Source: Methylobacterium nonmethylotrophicum
Lineage (GTDB): Bacteria > Pseudomonadota > Alphaproteobacteria > Rhizobiales > Beijerinckiaceae
Length of the DNA stretch: 64,000 nucleotides
Assembly: GCF_004745635.1 (NCBI RefSeq)
Contig: NZ_SRLB01000004.1
Coordinates: forward strand, 310,001-374,000
Direction of reading: 5' to 3'
Made by a program: the position numbers and the translations under genes. Shown in pieces: positions 8,667-17,379 of this stretch (its first letter is position 1; the number at the start of each line of letters is the position of its first letter). The notes below the pieces were generated by a model, which ran no database searches, was not told where the DNA came from, and saw only the letters and a list, made by a program, of their open reading frames with translations.

Positions 8667-9256
8667 GAGCCGCTCCCCAGGGCGAGGACGAGGGGCGGCC
8701 AGCGGCGTCCGTCGGCCGGGGGGAAGGCGACCGTGACCTCGACCAGGACGGGCGGGCGGTCGCGGCGCGTCCAGCGCGTCGCCCAGCGGGGCGTGGGATC
8801 CGGCCCCTGCGCCCCGAAGTAGCGCAGCTGCAATCCCGCGATCCGGTCGAGCAGCAGGTCCGGCCGGCCCGGTGCGTCGACGGATCCGCTCGTCTCGACG
8901 AGCAGCAGGCCGTCGTCGCCCATCGCCGTGCCGAGATCGAGCTGCCGCTCGGACCCGCGCGCCACGTCGCGGTTGGCCTGCACCGTGGCGACCAGGCGGT
9001 CCGGATGGCCGATGAAGGGCGGGTGCGGTCCGCCCGGCCGGCGCGCGGCGCGATCGGCGAAGGCCCGCCGGAGATGCTCGCGCACGAGGTGCACCTCCTC
9101 CTGCGCTTCGAGCCGGCGCGCGGCGCGGCTGATCAGGCCCGTCGCCTGGAGGGTCTGGAGCGTCAGGAGCGCGACGAGCGCGCAGAGAGCCAGCGAGACG
9201 AGCACCTCGACCAGCGTGAAGCCCGCCTCGCCGGATTCCGGCCCCGCCTCAGCCAC
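8663..9256 (-). CDS. gspJ: Type II secretion minor pseudopilin GspJ
   Basis: 197 residues from the GTG at 9256. Prepilin site EAG|FTLVEVLVSLALCALVALL with the conserved Glu5, followed by RAARRLEAQEEVHLVREHLRRAF, the helical linker usual in GspJ. The later part has LQLRYFG and PVLVEVTV strands. A longer frame reaches 9373, but it would run back through the end of gspI. The GTG start overlaps the gspI end by eight bases and leaves the short leader expected of a pseudopilin. GspJ forms part of the tip complex with H, I and K. Confidence 0.85.
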   Translation of the reverse strand: MAEAGPESGEAGFTLVEVLVSLALCALVALLTLQTLQATGLISRAARRLEAQEEVHLVREHLRRAFADRAARRPGGPHPPFIGHPDRLVATVQANRDVARGSERQLDLGTAMGDDGLLLVETSGSVDAPGRPDLLLDRIAGLQLRYFGAQGPDPTPRWATRWTRRDRPPVLVEVTVAFPPADGRRWPPLVLALGSGS

Positions 9257-9653
9257 CGCCGAGCCCTCCGGCGATGAGCGTGGCGTAGACGAGGCTGCCG
9301 TCGGGGCCGCCGAGGGCCAGGCGGACGCGCCAGAGCGGCGGCAGATCGCGCCAGCCGAGCGCCGGGCCGACATCGACGACGCTCAAGGTCCAGGGTTGGC
9401 CGTCGCTGAAGCGACCCTGCTCGATGCCGGCCCGCAGGCTGCCGGCGGCGGCCCGCAGCAGGACGATGCCCTCGGCCTCGTCGAGCCGGATCGCCGCCGT
9501 CTCGACCCGGCGTCCGGCCACCGCCATGTCGCCGGCCAGACGGATGACCGTGAGGCTGACCAGCGCGACGATGGCGAAGGCGACGAGCACCTCGACGAGG
9601 GTGAAGCCCTCCTCGCCGCTACGCCCGCCGGCGACACGTTGCGCGCGCCTCAC
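9249..9653 (-). CDS. gspI: Type II secretion minor pseudopilin GspI
   Basis: 134 residues from a GTG at 9653 that overlaps the gspH stop as GTGA. The prepilin site is EEG|FTLVEVLVAFAIVALVSLTVI, with Glu5. The typical GspI sequence follows (EAEGIVLLRAAAGS, then PLWRVRLALG). GspI starts tip assembly by binding GspJ and GspK. Length fits the family, usually 120-135 residues. Confidence 0.85.
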   Translation of the reverse strand: MRRAQRVAGGRSGEEGFTLVEVLVAFAIVALVSLTVIRLAGDMAVAGRRVETAAIRLDEAEGIVLLRAAAGSLRAGIEQGRFSDGQPWTLSVVDVGPALGWRDLPPLWRVRLALGGPDGSLVYATLIAGGLGGG

Positions 9654-10123
9654 GGTGCGATCTCCCCGCGCCTGACGACGCCCGTGACCCGGCTCACCGT
9701 CACCACCCGCCGCCCGGCGCCGTGGGCGAGCACGATCCGGCCGCCGGTGGCGGCCCCGCTCGGCAGGAAGCGGATCTCGCCCGGGCCGGACCGGCTGTCT
9801 GGCGGCACCGCGACGGAGACGCTCAGCGCCGTCATCGTCAAGGGCCGGGCGACGCGGCGCGAGGAGACGAACCGGGCGGCCTGCGGATCGTAGACGAGGC
9901 TGGCGGGCCGCCCCGTGCGCAGGGCTTCTCCCCGCAGGAGCGACAGCTCGTTCGCCACCGCGTTCGCGGCGGCGTCGAGCCGCTGTCCGGGCAGCAGGGC
10001 CGCGAGCGTCGGGCCGCCGAGCGCGGCGGCGATCCCGAGGATGACCAGCACGACGAGCATCTCGACGAGGGAGAGCCCGGCGGCCGGATCTCCGGCGGCG
10101 CCGGCGCGCCAGGCCGCGGTCAC
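9650..10123 (-). CDS. gspH: Type II secretion minor pseudopilin GspH
   Basis: 157 residues from a GTG at 10123, overlapping the SCO gene stop as GTGA. The prepilin site AAG|LSLVEMLVVLVILGIAAALGG carries Glu5. NAVANELSLLRGEALRTGRPASLVYD is the characteristic GspH/FimT helix and strand. GspH links the major pseudopilin shaft to the GspI-J-K tip. That the pseudopilin group directly follows a copper chaperone gene, with coupled start and stop codons, is the notable point here. Confidence 0.87.
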   Translation of the reverse strand: MTAAWRAGAAGDPAAGLSLVEMLVVLVILGIAAALGGPTLAALLPGQRLDAAANAVANELSLLRGEALRTGRPASLVYDPQAARFVSSRRVARPLTMTALSVSVAVPPDSRSGPGEIRFLPSGAATGGRIVLAHGAGRRVVTVSRVTGVVRRGEIAP

Positions 10124-10734
10124 CGGCGCGCGTCGGCGGGCGGGCTCGCCGGACCCGCCAGAGCGGCGAGGCGGGCCGCGAGGGCCGTGGGGCCGAGGCC
10201 GCTGCCGAGCCGGTCGACGATCAGACCGTCGCCGTCGACGAGGAAGATCGCGGCCGTGTGGCCGTAGGTGTAGCCGCCGCCGGGCAGGTCGGTGCGCCGG
10301 GCGACGATGCCGAAGCTGAGAATCGCCTCGTCGACCGCCATCCGCGAGCCCGAGAGGCCGACGATGCCCGGATCGAAGCTCTCCATGTAGCGCCGGAGGA
10401 CCTCGGGGGTGTCGCGCTCGGGATCGACCGAGACGAAGTAGACCGGCAGCGTGCGGGGCGGCAGCCGCTGCAGGGCGAGCGACAGCTCGGCCAATGCCGT
10501 CGGGCAGACGTCCGGGCAGTGGGTGAAGCCGAAGAACAGCGCGTAGGGCCGGCCCGCGAGGTCGTCGGATTCGACCGTTGCCCCGTCATGGGCCGAGAGC
10601 CGGAAGTGTCCGGCCAGGAGGCTGCCGCCGTGGCGCGCCGGCGGCGCGGGCGGAGCGTCCTGGGCGCGGGCGGACGGTCCCAGGCAGGTGAGGCCGGCGA
10701 GGATTGCGGCGAGGGCGGGACGGGAGGGAGCCAT
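10120..10734 (-). CDS. SCO1/SenC-family copper chaperone
   Basis: 204 residues with a signal peptide (LAAILAGLTCLGPSARAQ). It has the thioredoxin-like SCO fold with the copper-binding motif FTHCPDVCP (Cys73, Cys77) and the distant ligand His159 in YTYGHTAAIFLVD; VSVDPERDTPEVLRRY is also diagnostic. Known SCO proteins deliver copper to the CuA site of cytochrome oxidase or reduce its cysteines. Here the gene sits between a copper radical oxidase (272 bp upstream, same strand) and gspH (overlapping). It may therefore load the secreted oxidase, although the caa3 oxidase at 42-46 kb lacks its own SCO gene and could be the client instead. Confidence 0.9.
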   Translation of the reverse strand: MAPSRPALAAILAGLTCLGPSARAQDAPPAPPARHGGSLLAGHFRLSAHDGATVESDDLAGRPYALFFGFTHCPDVCPTALAELSLALQRLPPRTLPVYFVSVDPERDTPEVLRRYMESFDPGIVGLSGSRMAVDEAILSFGIVARRTDLPGGGYTYGHTAAIFLVDGDGLIVDRLGSGLGPTALAARLAALAGPASPPADARR

Positions 10735-11006
10735 GGTCGGCCTGGCACGGGATCGGCGGTTCGACGGGGCTGCGGCGGCTGGCCCGGTGGGACGCAGGCT
10801 GAACGCGGCACGGCGAAGTGATTCACCGAAGGCCGGTCTGCCGTCAGGCTAGTCTGCGGTGGTAAGCGAGGTGTTAACGCGGGCTGATCGAGCGTGGCTG
10901 CCGCAACGGAGGCCGCTCCCGCCCCCGTTCTCATCTCGTGCTGCCGCAGATGAACAATCGGCCGGGGGCTCGGCGGCCCGCGGCACGAAGCGGGAGAAGA
11001 CCGGCG

Positions 11007-13913
11007 TTACCTGATCCGCACGACCCGGGCGGTGCTCGGCACACCGTTCGCGTCCATCGCGAACAGCATCCAGGTCCCCGGCAGCAGGATGCCGGGGTCG
11101 CTCGGCAGCGTCAGCTGGTAGGAGGTCCCGGCGGCGCTCGCGATGGCGAGCGGGACCCGGCGCTGGTCGTTGTTGGTCGAATGGGTCACGCTGCTCAGGC
11201 GCACCAGCGAGAAGGACGTCACGGCGCGGTTGGTCGTCACCGCGAGCGTCCCTCCCAGGCCGGCGCTCGTCGGGGCCTGGGTGAGGCTCGGACGGCTCGC
11301 GAGGTTGCCCTGGCCATCATAGAGGTAGGGGGGCGACAGGATCTCGAAATCGAGGTGGTTCGCGCCGCCGCAGCCGCCGCAGAGGCCGCCGCCGCCGACG
11401 AGAACCCGCCCGTCGAGGAGCAGCAGGGCCAGGCTGTGGTAGGTGCGCGGGACCGCCATCGGGGCGAGCCGCCGGACCTTGCCGGTCTTCGGAGACCAGA
11501 TCTCCGGCGTCATCACCGGCAGGTTGTCGGTGAACGCGGCAGCGACGTTCTGGCCGCCGACGGACACGATGTCGCCGTCGGGCAGCACGACGCTGTTCAT
11601 GTAGGCGCGGGCGAACAGCATCGGGGCGGCCTGCGCGACGCCCGGCGTGCCGGTCGGTCCGGCGCCGATGTCGATGGTGTAGGCGGTGTCCATGGCCGGC
11701 GCGCCGTTATAGTCCGGTGCCCCGCCCGCCTTGTAGATCTTGCCGATGTCGTACAGCGTCGCGGTGCCGTTGACCGAGAACCGGTCGGTGCCGCGCGGGC
11801 CGACATCCCGCAGGCTGCCGTCGCCGCTCGTGGTGATCCAGTGCATCCGCGTGCTCGGGCCGGCATGGAAGACGGAGCCGTTCGAGCTCGCGAACAGCCA
11901 GTAATGCGTATCGCCCGGATAGACGGGAACGCTGGGATCGGCCGCGTCGTTGCCCTTCACGTTGCGCAGCACGCGCCAAGAATTCGACGCGGACGACCAG
12001 ATCTCGGCGTCCTTGTTGCCGACGCCGCCCGACCACGACCCGCCAAAGGTGAAGGCGTCGCCGGTCGAGAGGGTGGTGCTGGCGTTGTAGCCGCGGGTGA
12101 TGTTCATGTTCGCGACGCGCGACCAGGTGTTCGTCGCCGGATCGTAGGCCGTGGCGTTCCCGGCGGTGAGGCCGCCGGTGACGAGGACGCGCCCGTCCGG
12201 CAGCAGGTTGGTGCCGGGGCAGAACATGTCGCTGCCGGTCTGGGTGACGTTGAGGTCCGTCGCCTGGTTGGTCGCCGGATCGTAGAGCGTCGTCCAGGTG
12301 TTGGTTCCGCTGGTGAAGCTGTCGCGCTGCTCGGCGGCCCAGAACAGCACCTTGCCGTTCGGCAGCACCGTGCCGGCCACCGGCACGATGCCGATCGTCC
12401 TCGGAGCGGTCCAGCCCGAGTTCGCGCGGCCCTCGGCCCCGAGGACCGTCCAGCGCTGCGCATCGCCAGTGTCGCAATCCCACTGGACGACACGCTCGCC
12501 CGCGTTGCGATTCTCGTTCGGGCCGGTGCCGCTGATGCACCGGCCGGAATGCGTCGGAACGATCTCGACCCATGCGTCGAGCTTGCGCAGGCGGAACAGG
12601 GCGTTGGCCGCCGTCGAGCAGCCCTGCTGCACCACGGTCGGACCGTTGCCGGTCACCGCATCCTGGACCGCGAGGCACTGGCCGGTGGTCGTGCTCTTGA
12701 TCTGGTAGCCGCTCGCGGTCGGAACGAAGGTCCAGTTCTGGCTCGGCAGATCACGGCAGATCTGCTGCGTCGGCACGTTGCCGGCTGCGTCCAGGCAGTT
12801 GCCGGAGCGGCGGTTGATCAGGATCGAGGCGCTCGTCGGGGCGGCCTCTCCGGGTGGCGATCCCGTGGTCCCCGTCCCGGTGCCGCCCGCATTCGTGCCG
12901 GTCCCCGTCCCGCCACCCGTGCCGGTGGTCGCGGCGGCCGCGCAGGAGAGGGTGTAGATCACGTTGGTGCCCGCGCGCCCGGCATCGCCCCAGGAATCGC
13001 GCCGGTCGCCCGTGCTGCAACTGCCCGACGTCGTGAGCGCCGGCTGGCCCGGCGTATCGCTGTAGGAGACGATCGGTTGGCCGCTGCGCGACTTGTCCCC
13101 GTTCGCCCACACGCGCAGGCCGACGCCCCAGCTCGATCCCGCGGGGACGACCAGCGGCGACGACGGCGTGTTCATCCCGACCGGCGTCGCGCCGAAATTG
13201 TAGGAGCTGACGGTCATCTGGGTGGCGACGGCGCCGTTCGCGTCGCGCGTGAACAGGAACAGCTCCTTCGCGTACCAGCCGTTGATGGTCGTCAGGGTCA
13301 GGGTGACCGACGTGCCGGTGCCCGTCCCGCCACCAATGCCGGCGGTCGACGTGCCGGTCTGCGTGCCCGCGCCCGTCCCGGTGCCCGTCCCCGTCGTCGC
13401 GGTCCCGGTGCAGGCGACCTTGTAGCCGAAGTTGGTGTAGCCGCCCGAACCGCCATCGTTCCAGTTGTCTGTTCGGCCGCCAGAAGCCGTGCAGGTTCCG
13501 CTCGCGCTCATGAACTGGCTGGCATTGGACCCGTCGCTATAGACAACGAACGGTGTGCCGTTGCGCGATTTGTCGGCATTGAACCAGATCCGCATGCCGA
13601 TGCCGGCGCTCGCAGCGGGTCCGAGCGCGACCGTCCGCACCTGGCCGACGCCGGTGAGGCCGCCGGAGAAGTTGTAGGACGCGACCACCTGCTGGGTCAG
13701 GACGGCGCCGTTGGCGTCCCGCGTGTAGACGAAGAGATCCTTCGCGTACCAGCCGTTGGCGTAGGTCGGCGTGACCGAGATCGTCGTGCCGGACAGGCCG
13801 ATCCCGCTCGCGGGCGCGGGAACGCCGACCGCCGTTTGCGCCGATGCGGGCAACGCGGCCGCGACGGCAGCGAGCGCCAGGACGAGTGTGAGCGCCAAAT
13901 GTCGCATGAGCAT
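11007..13913 (-). CDS. Secreted copper radical oxidase, galactose-oxidase type, with lectin and repeat domains
   Basis: 968 residues. Signal peptide (LALTLVLALAAVAAALPASAQ); two homologous repeats at about 52-169 and 210-324 (GWYAK, TRDANGAV, SYNF, Cys pairs 141/168 and 299/324) joined by Gly-Thr linkers; a ricin-B-type lectin domain at about 362-490 (QNWTF, AQRWTV); and a galactose-oxidase Kelch plus C-terminal domain from about 495. The full copper-radical site is visible: Cys565 (DMFCPG) for the thioether bond with Tyr609 (TRGYNAS), Trp627 (GSWSGG) stacked above it, axial Tyr825 and His826 (RTYHS) and His911 (THSTNNDQR). It should oxidise a primary alcohol or sugar C6 to the aldehyde with release of hydrogen peroxide. 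ATG 13907 is an alternative start. The SCO and pseudopilin genes downstream suggest type II secretion. Confidence 0.92.
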   Translation of the reverse strand: MLMRHLALTLVLALAAVAAALPASAQTAVGVPAPASGIGLSGTTISVTPTYANGWYAKDLFVYTRDANGAVLTQQVVASYNFSGGLTGVGQVRTVALGPAASAGIGMRIWFNADKSRNGTPFVVYSDGSNASQFMSASGTCTASGGRTDNWNDGGSGGYTNFGYKVACTGTATTGTGTGTGAGTQTGTSTAGIGGGTGTGTSVTLTLTTINGWYAKELFLFTRDANGAVATQMTVSSYNFGATPVGMNTPSSPLVVPAGSSWGVGLRVWANGDKSRSGQPIVSYSDTPGQPALTTSGSCSTGDRRDSWGDAGRAGTNVIYTLSCAAAATTGTGGGTGTGTNAGGTGTGTTGSPPGEAAPTSASILINRRSGNCLDAAGNVPTQQICRDLPSQNWTFVPTASGYQIKSTTTGQCLAVQDAVTGNGPTVVQQGCSTAANALFRLRKLDAWVEIVPTHSGRCISGTGPNENRNAGERVVQWDCDTGDAQRWTVLGAEGRANSGWTAPRTIGIVPVAGTVLPNGKVLFWAAEQRDSFTSGTNTWTTLYDPATNQATDLNVTQTGSDMFCPGTNLLPDGRVLVTGGLTAGNATAYDPATNTWSRVANMNITRGYNASTTLSTGDAFTFGGSWSGGVGNKDAEIWSSASNSWRVLRNVKGNDAADPSVPVYPGDTHYWLFASSNGSVFHAGPSTRMHWITTSGDGSLRDVGPRGTDRFSVNGTATLYDIGKIYKAGGAPDYNGAPAMDTAYTIDIGAGPTGTPGVAQAAPMLFARAYMNSVVLPDGDIVSVGGQNVAAAFTDNLPVMTPEIWSPKTGKVRRLAPMAVPRTYHSLALLLLDGRVLVGGGGLCGGCGGANHLDFEILSPPYLYDGQGNLASRPSLTQAPTSAGLGGTLAVTTNRAVTSFSLVRLSSVTHSTNNDQRRVPLAIASAAGTSYQLTLPSDPGILLPGTWMLFAMDANGVPSTARVVRIR

Positions 13914-14689
13914 GCCCGATTGACACCAGGAGGAACGAGAAGGGGTGGAGGCCGGCTCGCGCTGCCGTTCGTCACGACAGGTCGGCCGCAAGACCGGCAG
14001 GCGGTGGTCTCACCGTGCGGGAGGGCGTGGCCGTTGACGGTCGGGTGGCGGCGACGCCGTGGCGCGGCCTCGATGTCCACGCCCGCGGGTATCCTGCCGA
14101 TCGCCCTTGCTACGGCGTCGGACGCGCCGGCGCTGACGGTCCGCGGGTGCCCGTCCGCGCCGGAGCGAGGGGCGCAGCCTCCGTGCCCAACCCCGGCCAC
14201 GCGGAGCACCCGGATCCCCGAACAGGCATACGATCACCTCCTGCCGCAGAGTTGAGCGCAATCCCCTGAACATTCCGTTGAGGCATGGGAGGGAATTCAC
14301 CGCTTCGAGACTGCCGGACGGCTCAGGTGCGCTGGCCGGTGCCATCACAGGTCGGGGACCCGGACGGAGCAGCGCTGCGCGGCCGCGTCAGGCCGTGGTG
14401 GACTGCGACCGGGAGGACGGCATCGCAGCCGGCATCAGGGGAGGGCGCCGCACATCGCGCAGGGTCGCCGCGGTCGCATGGTGCAGGCGCAGATCTGGTC
14501 CTTCGGGCCGATCCCGGCCCTGCGAGAGGGATCTCCGCCGCCAGGGCGGGCGCGGATCGCCGACGCGGACCTGCGGCCCCGCATCGATCCGCGGTCGCGG
14601 ATGCCCGCCCGTCCCGACGGGACCGGGGTCGATCGCTGCCTCGCGGCTCCATGCCCCGGGCCTCGGACCCTGGGGACAGGGCAGGCGGG
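13914..14689. other. Intergenic region without a supported gene
   Basis: 776 bp between the start of the copper oxidase gene and the end of the TolC-type gene, both on the minus strand. It must contain the oxidase promoter. I looked for small genes and repeats and found none that I would defend. Confidence 0.5.
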
Positions 14690-16189
14690 TCAATCGACGG
14701 TGGCGTCGAAGGCCGCCCGGAGCGTCAGCCGCTCGAAGCCTCCGACGAGGAGCGGGTTTCTCTCCGGCAAGGGCATCGCCGGCGGCGCACCGATCGGCGC
14801 GTAGCGGAGGTCCTGCGGGCGGATCGTGTCGAGGGACAGATCCGACAGAAGCGCGAGCAGGCGGAAGCCCGCCACGATCCGGTCCCTCTCGGCGACTTCG
14901 AGGCTCACCCGGGAATCGAGCAGCGCCTGCTGGGTGATGAGCACGTCGAGCGTCGTCCTCTGCCCGACGCTCGCCTCCAGGGTGACGCCCTGGAGGGCGC
15001 GGTCGTTGGCGACGATCTGCGCCTGGGCGGAACGGATCGTGCTCTCCGAGGCGGTGTACACGCCCCAGCTCTGGACGACGTTCGCCCGGACGGCGGCGCG
15101 CTCACGATCGAGCTCGGCCTCCCGCTGGCCGCGGATCTCGCCCGCACGCGCGACGGCGACCGGCGTGAAGCCACGATCGAAGATCGGGACGACCAGTCGC
15201 CCGACGACCGAGGCCTGATTGAGCTGGGTCTTGGCCTGATAGCTGTCGGGATCCCACCGCCTGTCGGCCGAAACCGCGAGATCGAGCGACGGCATGTAGC
15301 CCGCCTTCTGAACCGCGATGTTGAAATCCGCTGCCGTGATCGCATTCTGCGCGGCGCGAATGGCCGGATTGTGCTTCAGCGCCTTGGCGATGGCGGCCTC
15401 GAGGCTCTTCGGCATCAGCGCCATCGGCAGGCCCGTCCGGGCCAGCGCTCCCGGATCGCGGCCGACGACCGACTTGAAGACCGCGCGGCTGGTCTCGAGG
15501 TTCATCTGGGCGAGCGCGATGTCGGCCTGGCTGCGCGCCAGGCTGGCCGCCGTCTGATCGACATCGGTCTTCGTGATCTGACCGATCTTGAACTGATAGA
15601 GCGTTTGCCTGTGACGTTCCGCCAGCATGTCGTGGTTCGTCCGGCGGATGGTGAGGATGGCGGTGTCCCGCAGGACGTCGAGATAGGCCGTCGCCGCGTC
15701 GAGGAGGATCGATTGCTCGGTCTCCACGAGCCGGTCCTTCTGGGACAGGAGAGCGGCGTCGTCGCGGGCGACGCTGTTGGAGGTCTTGAACCCGTTCCAG
15801 AGATTCTGGGTGAGCCCGATCCCGAAACCGCGGGGGTGGCTGACCAACTCGGTCCTCGGGTAGCCGGGGGCGCTCCCCTTCCGGTCGCGATAGGCGTAGT
15901 CGGAGTTCAGGCTGATGTCCGGCAGGAAGCCCGTGGCCGACGCCGCGACGTCCTGGACCCCGACCCTGACGGCCGCACGCGCGGCGCCGATGGTCGGATT
16001 GCCGGCATGGGCCAGGCGGAAGGCCTCGTAGAGCGTCCCGGCGCCTCCCGCAGGGCTGGCGCAGGGAAACAACCCGACCAAGGCGGCGACGATGGACAGC
16101 GTGGCGGTGGTGCGCCGCGCCGCTCGCCGCCTTCCCGGCAAAAGATCCTGCCGAACTTTCCCGTCACGTTGCGCAGGTCTGTCGGACAT
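14690..16189 (-). CDS. TolC-family outer-membrane efflux channel
   Basis: 499 residues. The N-terminus is basic, then hydrophobic (TATLSIVAALVGLFPCASPAGG), giving a signal peptide. Two internally similar halves follow with long helices: YEAFRLAHAGNPTIGAARAAVR, LDAATAYLDVLRD and TKTDVDQTAASLARSQADIALAQMNLE in the first, and the counterpart NPAIRAAQNAITAADFNI and TTLDVLITQQALLDSRVSLE in the second. This is the TolC/CyaE pattern. It is the last gene of a minus-strand group with a membrane-fusion protein and an ABC transporter, so it probably gives the tripartite pump its outer-membrane exit. The group diverges from a PKS/NRPS operon whose product it could export. Confidence 0.9.
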   Translation of the reverse strand: MSDRPAQRDGKVRQDLLPGRRRAARRTTATLSIVAALVGLFPCASPAGGAGTLYEAFRLAHAGNPTIGAARAAVRVGVQDVAASATGFLPDISLNSDYAYRDRKGSAPGYPRTELVSHPRGFGIGLTQNLWNGFKTSNSVARDDAALLSQKDRLVETEQSILLDAATAYLDVLRDTAILTIRRTNHDMLAERHRQTLYQFKIGQITKTDVDQTAASLARSQADIALAQMNLETSRAVFKSVVGRDPGALARTGLPMALMPKSLEAAIAKALKHNPAIRAAQNAITAADFNIAVQKAGYMPSLDLAVSADRRWDPDSYQAKTQLNQASVVGRLVVPIFDRGFTPVAVARAGEIRGQREAELDRERAAVRANVVQSWGVYTASESTIRSAQAQIVANDRALQGVTLEASVGQRTTLDVLITQQALLDSRVSLEVAERDRIVAGFRLLALLSDLSLDTIRPQDLRYAPIGAPPAMPLPERNPLLVGGFERLTLRAAFDATVD

Positions 16190-16320
16190 GCAATTCGCCA
16201 GCTTCCCGCGCCGTCCGTACGGTCGCCCGTCTTCACTCCTGCGTAACCTTACCTAGGTTAATTCGCGGTAAAGCACCGGACGAGCGCGGGACAGACGGTT
16301 CGGCACGTCGATATCCTTGC

Positions 16321-17379
16321 TTACTCCACGTAGCAGTCGACCCGCAGTCCCATCGGCAGGATCACGCCCGGGTCGAGGGTCACGAGGACGTCGAGGACGT
16401 TGCCGTCCCGCTTCTCGGTCGGCGCGCCCGTCTGGATGCTCCGCGCCCCGACCCGTGGACTGATGTCGGTGACGAGGCCCGGGAAGCGCTTGCCCGGATA
16501 GGCGGGCGCGCTGACATAGGCCTTGGCCCCCTTGGCGATCCGGGCGATGTCGGCCTCGTCGATCTGGACGCGCGCCACGATCTGCTTGAGGTCGCCGATC
16601 TGGACGATCGGCGATCCCATGCCGGGCGAGACGCTCTCGCCGACGCGCTTGTAGACCCGCAGGATGACGCCGTCGAAGGGCGCGCGGATCCGCGTCTTCT
16701 CCAGGGCGTAACGGCGTTCGGCCAGTTGCGCCCGGGCGAGCTCGACCTCGGCCTGGGCGCTCAGCACGTCCTCCCGGCGCGGGCCCGCATTCATCTGGGC
16801 GAGGGACTCGGACGACGACTTGTACTTGGCCATGGCGACGCGTTGCGACGCCTCGGCGGTTTCGAGCTGCGCCTTGGAGGCGTAGCCGCGTTCGTAGAGG
16901 AGCTTCTGGCGCGCGAGGTCGCGCTGCAGCCGGCCGAGGTTGGCGTTCTGCTCATCGACGGCCGCGGCGGCCTGCCTGCGCTCCTCGGCCCTGGCGCCGT
17001 TCTTCAGACGCTCGAGGCGGGCCTGCTGCATCTGGACGGTCGCGTTCGCCTGATCGATGCGCGCGAGCAGATCCTCGTTGCTGAGCTCCGCGATGAGCTG
17101 CCCCTTGCTGACGTGATCGCCCTCGCGGACGCGCAGAGCGGCCAGCACCCCGCTCGTCTCCGACGCGAGGTCGACCTCGCCCGAGAGCGGCTCGAGCCGG
17201 CCGAGGCCGACGACCATCGACCGGTCGGGCGGCCTCGGGGCGGCGATCGCGCCGGCCGGCTGGGGTGCGGGCCAGACGAGGGCGCCGGCCGCGGCCGCGC
17301 AGAGCGCCAGACCGAAGCCCACCAGGACCGTCCGGCGCCAGCGCCGCGGCGTCTGCGATCCTGCCGTGTCGGCGCTCAT
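16321..17379 (-). CDS. Membrane-fusion protein of ABC exporter (DevB/HlyD type)
   Basis: 352 residues. One N-terminal membrane helix (VLVGFGLALCAAAAGALVW), a lipoyl-like half (SGVLAALRVREGDHVSKGQLIAEL), a long coiled coil at about 105-215 and the matching second half (IRAPFDGVILRVYKRVGESVSPG), then a barrel domain. This is the DevB type of periplasmic adaptor, which joins an ABC transporter to TolC. The start overlaps the upstream ATPase stop as ATGA. Known DevBCA-TolC pumps of cyanobacteria export heterocyst glycolipids made by a PKS, a close parallel to this neighbourhood. Confidence 0.9.
   Translation of the reverse strand: MSADTAGSQTPRRWRRTVLVGFGLALCAAAAGALVWPAPQPAGAIAAPRPPDRSMVVGLGRLEPLSGEVDLASETSGVLAALRVREGDHVSKGQLIAELSNEDLLARIDQANATVQMQQARLERLKNGARAEERRQAAAAVDEQNANLGRLQRDLARQKLLYERGYASKAQLETAEASQRVAMAKYKSSSESLAQMNAGPRREDVLSAQAEVELARAQLAERRYALEKTRIRAPFDGVILRVYKRVGESVSPGMGSPIVQIGDLKQIVARVQIDEADIARIAKGAKAYVSAPAYPGKRFPGLVTDISPRVGARSIQTGAPTEKRDGNVLDVLVTLDPGVILPMGLRVDCYVE

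Noticed and set aside
9257..9373. Longer N-terminus for gspJ (start at 9373)
   Set aside because: It would overlap gspI by about 120 bp and give a leader of over 50 residues, whereas pseudopilins have short leaders; the GTG at 9256 fits.
14010..14348. Minus-strand 112-residue frame between the TolC-type gene and the copper oxidase
   Set aside because: Arg/Pro-rich composition, no ribosome-binding site and no family resemblance.
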